Assembly: GCF_008329965.1 (NCBI RefSeq)
Contig: NZ_CP036150.1
Coordinates: 2,170,001 to 2,234,000 of the forward strand
Direction of reading: 5' to 3'
Origin: Oceanispirochaeta crateris
GTDB lineage: Bacteria > Spirochaetota > Spirochaetia > DSM-2461
Length of the DNA stretch: 64,000 nt
Positions 8,289 to 17,133 of the stretch are shown piece after piece; position 1 is the stretch's first letter; every line of letters starts with the position of its first letter. A program made the translations under genes and the position numbers. The notes under the pieces were generated by a model that did no database searches, was not told the origin of the DNA, and saw only the letters and a list, made by a program, of their open reading frames with translations.

Positions 8289-9317
8289 ATGAATTTAAAT
8301 AGCAATAGATGGAAAGCCCTGATTGTAGATGATGAGGCAGAAAGTTTACGTTTACTAGGGTATATCTTCAAAGATGATTTTGAATTGAGTTTTGCTCAAA
8401 ATGGTTTAATTGCTCTTGAAAAAGCGAAACAGATACAGCCCGATGTTATCATTCTAGATATAGTCATGCTGGAAATGGATGGCTTTGAAGTTTGCAAGAG
8501 ACTAAAATCAGTCAAGGAAACTGCAAAGATCCCTGTTATCTTCATAACTGGTGCCGCTGATGTTAATACCGAAAAAAAAGCATTTGAAATGGGTGGAGCT
8601 GAGTTTATAACCAAACCCATTAACCCGACACTGGTAAAGACACGGGTGAACAATGTTTTAAAGGTACACAACCAGAAAAAAGCCTGGGAAATGGAAATCA
8701 GAAAAAAAACCCGGGAACTCAGAGAAGTACAGAAAGCTGCAGTCTCCATGCTGGGCATTGCCGGACATGTAAATGATGGTAGCATGAATAAGCATATCTG
8801 GAGAATGGCTCATTATTCAGCATTATTAGCAATGGAAGCAGGCTGGGCAAAAAAAGATATTCAATATATGAAATTGGCGGCCTCCATGCATGATACAGGG
8901 AAAATTGGGATTTCAGATAATATACTCAAGAAACCGGGAAAATTAAATGAAGAAGAACAGAGGTTCATGCAGGCTCATACACAAATTGGATACGATATTC
9001 TCTCACAAAGCCAGACACCGCTTTTTAAAATGGCAGCCGAAATAGCCTTATATCACCATGAGCGGTGGAACGGTACAGGATACCCCACAGGAATAAGTGG
9101 TGAAGAAATACCGGAATCAGCCAGAATCGTAGCCATAACCGATGTTTTTGATGCTCTTACTGTAAAAAGACCATATAAAGAAGAATGGACTTCAGACCGA
9201 TCTTTTGAAGAGATAAAAAAGATGTCCGGTACTTATTTTGATCCTCGTCTAGTGGATCTATTTTTGTCTATAAAGCCCAAAATTTTACAGGGTATGGAAA
9301 AATACGGAAGGTTATAA
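8289..9317 (+). CDS. response regulator with HD-GYP output (c-di-GMP phosphodiesterase type)
   Basis: 342 aa, AGGAAG before the ATG. Residues about 9-125 form a receiver domain (VDDEAES at the N-terminus, phospho-acceptor Asp57 in ILDIVM, KPI lysine). A short coiled coil (residues about 130-150) leads to an HD-GYP domain: HDTGKIG with His201, then HHERWNGTGYP from His256. In most HD-GYP proteins the sixth position of that motif is Asp; here it is Asn261. The metal-binding HD is intact, so hydrolysis of c-di-GMP is likely but altered activity is possible. Cytosolic. The partner kinase may be the PAS kinase at 10820 or the REC/HATPase protein transcribed toward it. Confidence 0.9.
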   Translation: MNLNSNRWKALIVDDEAESLRLLGYIFKDDFELSFAQNGLIALEKAKQIQPDVIILDIVMLEMDGFEVCKRLKSVKETAKIPVIFITGAADVNTEKKAFEMGGAEFITKPINPTLVKTRVNNVLKVHNQKKAWEMEIRKKTRELREVQKAAVSMLGIAGHVNDGSMNKHIWRMAHYSALLAMEAGWAKKDIQYMKLAASMHDTGKIGISDNILKKPGKLNEEEQRFMQAHTQIGYDILSQSQTPLFKMAAEIALYHHERWNGTGYPTGISGEEIPESARIVAITDVFDALTVKRPYKEEWTSDRSFEEIKKMSGTYFDPRLVDLFLSIKPKILQGMEKYGRL

Positions 9318-9365
9318 AACACCTTATATTTTTACATCCGGAAACTATATGGTTCCCAAAGAAAT

Positions 9366-10607
9366 TCATAGTTGATTGTGATATGGAATACGGAGCTCCA
9401 GACAAAAACTCCTGGCATTATCTATAACCTGTATATCTCCATTAAAATAATTTTTAAGAATATAACGCACCGCTGACAATCCCATTCCTTTTCGATCATC
9501 TTTAGTTGTATAGCCTTCTGTGAAAATGAGAAGACTCTCCTGAGTGGACAATGGCGCGGCTCCATTGTCTGAGTAGAGAATCATGAGCATTTTACCCTTC
9601 TGAGTAACAGAAATTAAAACATCTTCTGCCGTCAAATGACCTTTTTGATTATCCCAAGAATTATCAATAAGGGCTAGGAATATCTGATTTAACAGGAAAG
9701 AATTCCCTGTTATGTACGATTCATCCGCTGCGTTTTGGGTAAAATTGATTTCAAGATTATATGATTCAAGAAAACTACTCATCCATTTTGAAAAGAGGAT
9801 CTCTTCTTTCCCGTAATGAGGAGTATCTACAATGAGTAACTTACTAAAGGCTGTCAGCCTTTTATCGGAGTGTTCTATAGCATCATTGATCGAACTGAAT
9901 GCGTTCTGCATTTCAGAACTAACACGGATCTTCTGAAGATCATTGAGTGTTCTCAATATTTTTTTATTATCTAAATATTTTTTAGATATTCGTATCTTTT
10001 TTGTAATTAGAAGTTCTTCAATCTTTCTTATATACTCTTTTGCTAAAAGAAAAGGCTGAAAAGTTTCTTGAAGTTCATTTCGGAACTTTTTAACATCTTT
10101 TAAGAGTCCCTGTCTCAATTTCACCATGCAGGTGTCATAACAAAAGAAACGATTTTGAATAAACATGTCCTGCAATTCAGATGTACCTTCAGAGCTTATT
10201 TTAGCAGCATGACTTCCCCTCGAATCTGGTACAACACTACTTTCCTGAAATATTTTCTGAATCCTAATAAGAACATCATCTTTCTCAAAAGGTTTGATCA
10301 GGTAATCAACGGCACCCAAGCTGAGCCCACGAATCACACTCTCTCTGTCAGATTTTGCCGTAAGAAAAACTACAGGAATCTCACTGGTTTCAGGTTTGCT
10401 TTTCAGAATTTTGCAAACCTCGAAGCCGTCCATCTCTGGCATCATAATATCCAGTAGAATCAAGTCAGGCTTTTTTATGCTGACCAGTTCAAGTGCTTTG
10501 GCTCCATTTGTCGCGAAATTCAGACTGTACTTATCACTTAGAATGTGTCCCAGAAGTTTCAGATTCTCAGGGGTATCATCAACAGCAAGAACATTTTTAT
10601 CTTCCAT
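9366..10607 (-). CDS. REC-HATPase protein (atypical histidine-kinase-like regulator)
   Basis: About 413 aa from the ATG at 10607, nine bases after AGGAGG; upstream in-frame codons lack a ribosome site. Residues about 4-120 are a receiver domain (AVDDTPEN, Asp53 in LLDIMMPEMDG, KPF). Residues about 130-290 are helical and coiled-coil-like. Residues about 300-410 form a GHKL ATPase (N-box LNQIFLALIDNSWD, G1 YSDNGAAPL, then F.EGYTTKDDRKGMGLSAVRYIL). I see no H-box (no HE.R or HDF pattern) in the helical part. It may therefore be a response regulator whose output binds ATP, or a phosphatase/anti-regulator rather than a normal kinase. It converges with the HD-GYP gene and diverges from the PAS kinase. 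Confidence 0.85.
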   Translation of the reverse strand: MEDKNVLAVDDTPENLKLLGHILSDKYSLNFATNGAKALELVSIKKPDLILLDIMMPEMDGFEVCKILKSKPETSEIPVVFLTAKSDRESVIRGLSLGAVDYLIKPFEKDDVLIRIQKIFQESSVVPDSRGSHAAKISSEGTSELQDMFIQNRFFCYDTCMVKLRQGLLKDVKKFRNELQETFQPFLLAKEYIRKIEELLITKKIRISKKYLDNKKILRTLNDLQKIRVSSEMQNAFSSINDAIEHSDKRLTAFSKLLIVDTPHYGKEEILFSKWMSSFLESYNLEINFTQNAADESYITGNSFLLNQIFLALIDNSWDNQKGHLTAEDVLISVTQKGKMLMILYSDNGAAPLSTQESLLIFTEGYTTKDDRKGMGLSAVRYILKNYFNGDIQVIDNARSFCLELRIPYHNQL

Positions 10608-10819
10608 TATCATCAGCCTCCTGTAGGAACATTGCCTTCCCAATTATACATAATAGGAGGGGGATGCATTTTATTCAATCCTGGATTCTCTTCCGATTTG
10701 GAAATGCAAATGAGGAAAATTGAGAAGATTGCAGGAACAGTGTGTAATGAACTATAATTCAATGAACCCAAAACCAATCCTCAAAGAAACGTTTTTTTCA
10801 TTGAAACAAGGGAATATTT

Positions 10820-13720
10820 ATGGATTTAAACCAAACGCTGCTATCAAGAATCATGAATACAATTCATGACCTTGTTGTAGTCATTGATAAAAATTTTCGA
10901 ATTGAGTACCAAAATCAATCATTTGAAAACTTTATTCAACTAAACTCTCAGGACTTTAAAGAAATTGGTAACCAATCCATAGACCAGATACTACCTCCTC
11001 CTTTAATGCCTATTGCCAATGCTGTACACAGCAGTTTTGAACAACAGAAGGTTGTCCAGAATATTTTGGAAGTAGAATCTTCTTTATCCCTGCACTATTA
11101 CAAACTCACAGCCATTCCCTATTTCTCTGAGATGGGCATGAGTTCAAGTATATGCATATTAACGAATATCACCAATCAAGAGTTAAAAAAGAGGGAGTAT
11201 AAACAGCAAAATCTTTTCCATTCCACTCTGATCAAACGTCTTCCTACTGGAGTATTCGTATTTGACTATTTGGAAAATACTCCATCCATATCTCTTTGGA
11301 ACCCAAGGATGGAAAGCTATTTTAATATTACTGAGACTGAAATCCTCGGTGAAAGCTATACTTATTGTTTTTCTGAAGAGCTTTCACGGCTCTTTGGAGA
11401 AGCATTGGAATCTATCAAAGCAACCGGTTTTTACTATTCTTTAGAAGGACAGCGTGTATCTACTCCTATGGGTATCAGATATTTTCATATTATTTTAAAT
11501 CCAATCAGGGACAATCAGGACAATTCACAAACATATCTTTGCCTTATGACGGACACAACGGAGAGTGTGAAGCAAAACAAAGAACTGGAAGTCACCAAAC
11601 AAAAACTGGAGGTATCACTTAACACCACCTCTGAACTCCTGGAACAAACAGGAGCCGAATTTTCGTCAATTATTGACTCCTCCTTTGAGGTGAGTATATT
11701 TTCTCTGGACAAGGATTTAAAATACAGATTTTTCAATACACGACACGCCCTGTTCATGAGGGAGACCTATGGTGTCAAAATTAAGAAAGATGAACCGGAA
11801 GTCCTGGTAAGAGATGAGAATGACACATCCGGCATGCCTATCCTGAATCAAATAGAATCAGCATTTAAGGGGCAGACAGTAAAAACAGAGATCATTTTCC
11901 ATCTTCCGGAAGGCGCGCCCATCTTTATGGATACAGCATTCTCTCCACTTTATGATAATGGTGAGATAACCGGCGTAACGGCCCTATTGTTTGATGCAAC
12001 GGATCATAGAGATGCCATGGCTAAAGCCGGGATTTTTCAAACTGTAGCCGATCATGCCGAATACGGCGTTTTGATTCTAGATCAAGACTATGTAATTCAA
12101 TACATCAATCCCTACTGGAAAGATATTCTCTTTCGTTCCAAAAAAGAAGTTTTGGGATCTCCTTTCGAGACTGTATTTCCGGAGGATCAGGGTATCCCTA
12201 TTAAGATGGCCATGAAAGCCATGGATGAAGGAGGGGGTAACAGAGGTGTTCGTGTCGACTTTAATCCAACGGATGAAGAGATAATTCACACTATTCTTAA
12301 TTTTGTCTCATATGAGGATAAAAGTATCAAAGCCAGGGGTATAGCCCTGTTCTGCTTAGACATCACTGCAATGGTGCAGGCTAAGAATTCCCTCATAGAG
12401 GCTCGCGATAATGCAGAGAAAGCATCCATTCAAAAGAGTTCTTTTGTTGCTAATATGAGTCATGAATTCCGCACACCCTTGAATGCAATATTAGGGTTTT
12501 CCACACTGCTGAAAGATTATATTGCCGATCCTGTACCACAAAGTCATTTAGAAAGTATTATCAACAGCAGCAATGTTTTAAAAAAACTAATCAATACAGT
12601 TTTGGATTTTTCCAAGATTGAAGCAGGAAGAATGGAGATCGTCCTGGCATCGGTCGAAACAAAACCATTTTTTCAAGAAGTGTATGACATGTTCTGTTTT
12701 CAATTCAGCGAAAAGAGAATCGATTTTGAAATAAGAGGCATAACTCCAATCCCTCGAACATTAGTGATGGATGGACTGCGTGTTCAGCAGATTTTTATTA
12801 ACTTGATCAATAATGCCCTCAAATTTACTCATAGGGGCTGTGTAAAAATCCTTTTAAAATACAATGAAAACACTCAAACCCTTATCATAAGCATTGAGGA
12901 TAGCGGTATTGGAATAGCTACAAAAGATCAGCAGAAAATATTCGATACTTTTGAGCAAAGCGAAAAAAACAATAATAGAAAGTATGAAGGAACAGGGCTG
13001 GGATTAGCAATTACAGAAAAATTTATTACCCTCATGGGCGGATCAATAAAGCTCTCCAGCGATATAGGAACTGGTTGCCGTTTTACCATGAAGCTACCTC
13101 TAAAAAGGAGTAACGCGGAAACACATCAACAACTGCGTTACCATCAGAAAATCTCAATTGAAAACAGTTTACAGTGTTATGCAGATACCTCCATTTTAAA
13201 TGAAAATATGAAAAAATTTGGGAATCAACATGGAATTAGATTTCTTCCCCTTTCTTCTCTTACTCCCGAAAATAGTAAATATGCTCTAAAAATTATCTAT
13301 GGAGAACCAAACCGGAAACTTTCTTCAGAAGAAAGAAAAAGAACCATTTTTATGGTGGAACATCAGAACTTTCTTAAGATAAATGATGAAGAAAAATTCA
13401 ATATAATCACAATGGGTATGTCAGAGATAAAACGTCTCTATGCTATAATCAGTATATTAAGCGGTCTCCAATTGATCACGATGAATAACAAGCTCAACCT
13501 TTCTCTCCTAAATACAGAAGAAACAGAGAATCTAAGAAGAGCTATAGACCTAAGAATCATAAGTGACATAGAAAATGCTCTACCTATATTGGAGAAATGT
13601 GAAGATGAAACAAAACCCTATTCTCTTCCCATAAAAGATGCACTCACTCAATTTGATATACCGGCTCTGGAAGACTTGCTTGATAAAGTAGGAGACATTT
13701 TATCTAATGAGAACTCATAA
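10820..13720 (+). CDS. soluble multi-PAS sensor histidine kinase with degenerate C-terminal receiver-like domain
   Basis: 966 aa, no membrane segment. At least four PAS-like domains fill residues about 5-515, for example IHDLVVVIDKNFRIEYQNQS, IIDSSFEVSIFSLDKDLKYRFFN and ADHAEYGVLILDQDYVIQYIN. HisKA follows (NMSHEFRTPLNAILGF, phospho-acceptor His548). Then a HATPase (NLINNALKFTH, EDSGIGI, FEQSEKNNNRKYEGTGLGLAI). The last 200 residues resemble an alpha/beta receiver-like domain without an acidic pocket or phospho-Asp, plus a helical tail. It should sense a cytosolic or redox signal and phosphorylate a separate receiver, perhaps that of the HD-GYP protein or the REC-HATPase protein next door. 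AAGGGA precedes the ATG. Confidence 0.9.
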   Translation: MDLNQTLLSRIMNTIHDLVVVIDKNFRIEYQNQSFENFIQLNSQDFKEIGNQSIDQILPPPLMPIANAVHSSFEQQKVVQNILEVESSLSLHYYKLTAIPYFSEMGMSSSICILTNITNQELKKREYKQQNLFHSTLIKRLPTGVFVFDYLENTPSISLWNPRMESYFNITETEILGESYTYCFSEELSRLFGEALESIKATGFYYSLEGQRVSTPMGIRYFHIILNPIRDNQDNSQTYLCLMTDTTESVKQNKELEVTKQKLEVSLNTTSELLEQTGAEFSSIIDSSFEVSIFSLDKDLKYRFFNTRHALFMRETYGVKIKKDEPEVLVRDENDTSGMPILNQIESAFKGQTVKTEIIFHLPEGAPIFMDTAFSPLYDNGEITGVTALLFDATDHRDAMAKAGIFQTVADHAEYGVLILDQDYVIQYINPYWKDILFRSKKEVLGSPFETVFPEDQGIPIKMAMKAMDEGGGNRGVRVDFNPTDEEIIHTILNFVSYEDKSIKARGIALFCLDITAMVQAKNSLIEARDNAEKASIQKSSFVANMSHEFRTPLNAILGFSTLLKDYIADPVPQSHLESIINSSNVLKKLINTVLDFSKIEAGRMEIVLASVETKPFFQEVYDMFCFQFSEKRIDFEIRGITPIPRTLVMDGLRVQQIFINLINNALKFTHRGCVKILLKYNENTQTLIISIEDSGIGIATKDQQKIFDTFEQSEKNNNRKYEGTGLGLAITEKFITLMGGSIKLSSDIGTGCRFTMKLPLKRSNAETHQQLRYHQKISIENSLQCYADTSILNENMKKFGNQHGIRFLPLSSLTPENSKYALKIIYGEPNRKLSSEERKRTIFMVEHQNFLKINDEEKFNIITMGMSEIKRLYAIISILSGLQLITMNNKLNLSLLNTEETENLRRAIDLRIISDIENALPILEKCEDETKPYSLPIKDALTQFDIPALEDLLDKVGDILSNENS

Positions 13721-13929
13721 CAATCTGGAGGATTTGATCGGTATTCTATTGTTAAAGGAACAATATACATATTCTGAATCATATAGAATGCAAGATTTCA
13801 CTAATAGTCTTTGATATGGTCTTGAAAACTTGTAGTTTCATAAATATTATTATGCTGAAACAATAGATACTTGGAATGAAAAATCATTACTGATTTTTTC
13901 AATCATTTTTATTAAAACTGGAACAATAA

Positions 13930-15540
13930 ATGAGTAAACTGAGACTTTCAAAAGAGCTATTTTCTATCAGGATGAAGCGGTTTAGTTTACTCATTATTAT
14001 TGCCTTGACCATATTTTCTGCTGTTTTCATATTATTTTGGAAACTACATGCAAATTCAGTCAAAGAAAAAGCCAAATATGAATCAATTATTGAAACACGA
14101 ACCCTCGCTGAGTCTACGCAAAATCAAATAGCCTTCCTTTCAAAAGAAGTCCTTCAACTTGCATCTCTCTCAAGCATAACAAAATGGGTTGAAAACAACG
14201 ATTCTCCAGAAATTCTTCATGATATACAAAGGGACTTGCTTTCTGCTTCCAAAGAAAAAAGGATATATAACCAGATTCGATTATTGGATGATCAAGGATT
14301 GGAAATTGTAAGAATAGATTTTGATAATGACAAGGGTGCTCAAGTAGTGCAGGAAGACTTATTGCAAGATAAGGGGTCCCGATATTATTTTGAAGAAACA
14401 CGCTCATTAATGGAAGGTCAGGTTTATGTTTCTCCACTGGATCTGAATATTGAAAATTCTATAATCGAAGAACCGCTAAATCCAGTAATGAGGTTCGGGA
14501 CACCCCTGTACAATTCAGAAGGTGATTTTTCAGGAATAGTGATTTTGAATTATATGGGTGGAAGGATTTTAAATTTAATAAGGAATAAAACATCTTCTTT
14601 GCCCGGAACATTCTCCCTAATCAATGATGATGGTTACTGGCTAATCAATCAAGTTCCGGAATACGAATGGGGGTTTTTATATCCTGATAGAAATAAGATG
14701 AATATGAGTATACTTCATCCGACATTGTGGCATCAGTTAGGAAATAAAATTTCTCAGCAGACAGAAACTGATAAAAAGATTATTACTTCAAAATGGATTG
14801 TTCCAGCCATAGACAATGTGGTAACGCGGTCCAACGATTGGCTGGCAGTTTATGAACTAGATTATTCGGAATTGGGTGTTTCTATAAGTGATGCATTTTA
14901 TCGATATTTTAAGTTTTTTATCGTTCTGTTTCCAATAATGCTACTCTTATCTGCCTTTATTAACCAAATTGTGAGTACGAATAAAAGCTATCAACTAAGA
15001 TTAAAAAGAATGGCTTTATATGACAGTCTGACAGGGTTGCCGAACAGGCACTTATTCTATGACCGGCTTGCGAATCTGGTGGCTGCTCAAGGGAGGACTC
15101 CCAATCACTTTGCCATCCTCTTCATGGACCTTGACGGGTTTAAAGCCGTCAATGACAAGTACGGACACGAAGCCGGTGATAAGGTGTTGAAAAGCGTATC
15201 AGAAAAATTGAGAATCCTGACCAGGAAATCAGATACCATATCAAGATTTGGCGGAGATGAATTTGTTCTACTCCTAGCAAATGTAAAAAACAATGAAAAT
15301 TGCGGGAAGATTGCCTCAGAAATTGTCAAATCAATTTCTGAAGCCATACTCATTGACGGAAATACAATAAACATAGGTTGCAGTATAGGCATCAAACTCG
15401 TTGAGGATGCAAAATTGAAATCTACAGACTCGTTGCTCGAAGAAGCAGATCAGGCTATGTACCAGGCCAAAAAGAATGGCAAGAACAGATATGAGTTTGC
15501 ATCCGAAGAAATCATTAAAAATGAAGAAAGCCCTTCTTAG
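13930..15540 (+). CDS. membrane diguanylate cyclase with dCache sensor
   Basis: 536 aa. Helix at about residues 17-37, periplasmic sensor to about 325, second helix (about 328-350), GGDEF domain. The sensor has the motif SRYYFEETRSLMEGQVYVSP followed by LDLNIEN..I.EPLNPVMRFGTP. The same motif occurs in the disrupted gene next door and in the hybrid kinase at 52190-56650. The catalytic site RFGGDEF (G441) and an I-site RKSD five residues earlier are intact, so it should make c-di-GMP with feedback inhibition. GGAACAATAA precedes the ATG. It converges tail to tail with the disrupted GGDEF-EAL gene, 8 bp apart. Confidence 0.92.
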   Translation: MSKLRLSKELFSIRMKRFSLLIIIALTIFSAVFILFWKLHANSVKEKAKYESIIETRTLAESTQNQIAFLSKEVLQLASLSSITKWVENNDSPEILHDIQRDLLSASKEKRIYNQIRLLDDQGLEIVRIDFDNDKGAQVVQEDLLQDKGSRYYFEETRSLMEGQVYVSPLDLNIENSIIEEPLNPVMRFGTPLYNSEGDFSGIVILNYMGGRILNLIRNKTSSLPGTFSLINDDGYWLINQVPEYEWGFLYPDRNKMNMSILHPTLWHQLGNKISQQTETDKKIITSKWIVPAIDNVVTRSNDWLAVYELDYSELGVSISDAFYRYFKFFIVLFPIMLLLSAFINQIVSTNKSYQLRLKRMALYDSLTGLPNRHLFYDRLANLVAAQGRTPNHFAILFMDLDGFKAVNDKYGHEAGDKVLKSVSEKLRILTRKSDTISRFGGDEFVLLLANVKNNENCGKIASEIVKSISEAILIDGNTINIGCSIGIKLVEDAKLKSTDSLLEEADQAMYQAKKNGKNRYEFASEEIIKNEESPS

Positions 15541-16021
15541 CTTCTGTGTCAGCCACTGGATGGAGTAGAATTATATTCTTTAATCAGCGCCAGAATGTCC
15601 TGGATACACTCTGGCTTGGAACAAAAATACCCCTGGTATTCCTCGCAGCCTAATTCTTTAATATAAGCCTTCTGGATTTCTGTCTCAATGCCTTCTACAA
15701 TGACCTTGATATTTAGTTCATGAGCCAGTTTTACTATCGCTTGCAATATGGAGCCATCGTCTGATTCAGGGTAATCTTTTATGAACAGACGATCAACTTT
15801 TAGTTTATCAGCATTCAATTTCTTTAAATAACCCAATGATGAATATCCAGTACCGAAATCATCAATTGCCACAGTGAATTTATTGTGATGCATTGTTTCT
15901 ATTATACGATTTGTGAAATCTAAATTTTCTGACAGTACGGTTTCTGTTATTTCAAAACAGATGATATTCAGCGGAAAACCATCATCATTAATGATTTTTA
16001 TCAGATCCTTTGACCTCTCCC

Positions 16022-16837
16022 CTATATTCGACCAGCAACAGGTTTAGTTTTCAGCTTTTTTAGCTTACTCTCAAATTCTATCGGTGTCATTCCTTTCAAT
16101 CTTTTTTGAGGTCTTTCTGTATTATATTCAGTCCACCAATTTTCAATTTTATCTCTAGCATCACTGATCGTTTCAAAATAATGGGAATTTAAGCATTCGT
16201 TTCTGAATGTTCCGTTGAAGCTTTCAATATAGCAATTATCAGTTGGTTTTCCTGGCCTCGAGAAACTGATCTTGATTCCTTTCTCATAACACCATTTATC
16301 AAGCTCTTTACTTCTGAATTCTGGTCCATTATCACATTGTAACGTTTCTGGATAACCATATCTTTCTCCAGCCCTTTCTAGAACCTCAGAAACATGTCGG
16401 CCGTTTATTGAATAACCAACATGAATAATTGGGGACTTATTTGTTGTTGGATCTATAACTGTTAATACCTTAAGTTTCTTCTGATTTGCAACAGAATCAC
16501 TTACAAAATCAATCGCCCAAAGTTTACCAGGTGTTTCTGGGATTACAGCAGGCTCTCTATTTTCAGACGATATCTTTTTCCTACGTTTCCTTCTCTTCAG
16601 TTGCAATCCCTGTTCGTTGTAGATCCTCTCAGTACGCTTATGATTGATGGGCATGCTATTCTGGCGAAGTTTCAAATGGATCATACCACAGCCATATTTT
16701 GAGTTCTTTTTAAGTATCTTATATATCTCTTTGATTATCTCACCATCATCATTTGGCTTCAAATCATAGAGATAAGTAGATCGTGGTATTTGAACTAAGC
16801 GGCAGGCTCTTCTTATTGATAACCCGAAGTATTTCAC
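16022..16837 (-). CDS. IS3-family transposase, orfB (DDE catalytic part)
   Basis: 271 aa as an independent ORF from a GTG. In vivo it is most likely made as an OrfAB fusion: the frame stays open upstream through VLRPGVKRDAVKHLVKYFGLS to the frameshift site. It has an HTH_21-like region (GCGMIHLKLRQ.....NHKRTERIYNEQGL) and an rve integrase core. Catalytic residues sit in WAIDFVSD (first Asp), LQCDNGPEF (second Asp) and CYIESFNGTFRNE (Glu). It ends in the WW.EYN.ERPQKRLKGMTPIEF motif typical of the family. It performs copy-out/paste-in transposition. The stop codon overlaps the terminal inverted repeat. Confidence 0.93.
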   Translation of the reverse strand: MKYFGLSIRRACRLVQIPRSTYLYDLKPNDDGEIIKEIYKILKKNSKYGCGMIHLKLRQNSMPINHKRTERIYNEQGLQLKRRKRRKKISSENREPAVIPETPGKLWAIDFVSDSVANQKKLKVLTVIDPTTNKSPIIHVGYSINGRHVSEVLERAGERYGYPETLQCDNGPEFRSKELDKWCYEKGIKISFSRPGKPTDNCYIESFNGTFRNECLNSHYFETISDARDKIENWWTEYNTERPQKRLKGMTPIEFESKLKKLKTKPVAGRI

Positions 16838-16860
16838 AAGATGCTTTACAGCGTCTCTTT

Positions 16861-17133
16861 TTACTCCGGGTCGCAGAACTTTTTTATGATTTCCTTTTGA
16901 GCCATATTATCAAGTGATAAATTGGCAACTAGTTTTTTTAGGTTTTCATTTTCTTGTTCTAGTTGTTTTAATCTAGCAATCTCTTTTGAAGACATATCTG
17001 CATATTTTCTCTTCCAAATGTAAAAAGTATTCTCGCTGATCCCGTATTCTCGGGCAACGTCACTAACCTTTTTTCCTAGTCTCTGTTCTCCCAGAATCTT
17101 TACGATCTGTTCTTCTGTAAATCTCTTTTTCAT
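16861..17133 (-). CDS. IS3-family transposase, orfA (HTH protein)
   Basis: 90 aa from the ATG at 17133 (MKKRFTEEQIVKIL), which has GGAGG five bases upstream; a further in-frame ATG at 17145 lies ahead of that ribosome site. A helix-turn-helix (VSDVAREYGISENTFYIWKRKYADM) is followed by a leucine-zipper-like coiled coil (IARLKQLEQENENLKKLVANLSLDNMAQKEII). OrfA binds the terminal repeats and, alone, usually restrains transposition. Near its end the in-frame heptamer A AAA AAG allows the shift into orfB. Confidence 0.92.
   Translation of the reverse strand: MKKRFTEEQIVKILGEQRLGKKVSDVAREYGISENTFYIWKRKYADMSSKEIARLKQLEQENENLKKLVANLSLDNMAQKEIIKKFCDPE
16879..16885 (-). promoter_or_regulatory. programmed -1 frameshift site (A AAA AAG)
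   Basis: On the minus strand orfA codons read ATA AAA AAG, giving the slippery heptamer A AAA AAG exactly in phase. A -1 slip continues with GTT CTG CGA into the open orfB frame, giving KKVLRPGVKRDAVKHL. This is the standard signal by which IS3 elements make the OrfAB transposase. Confidence 0.8.
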
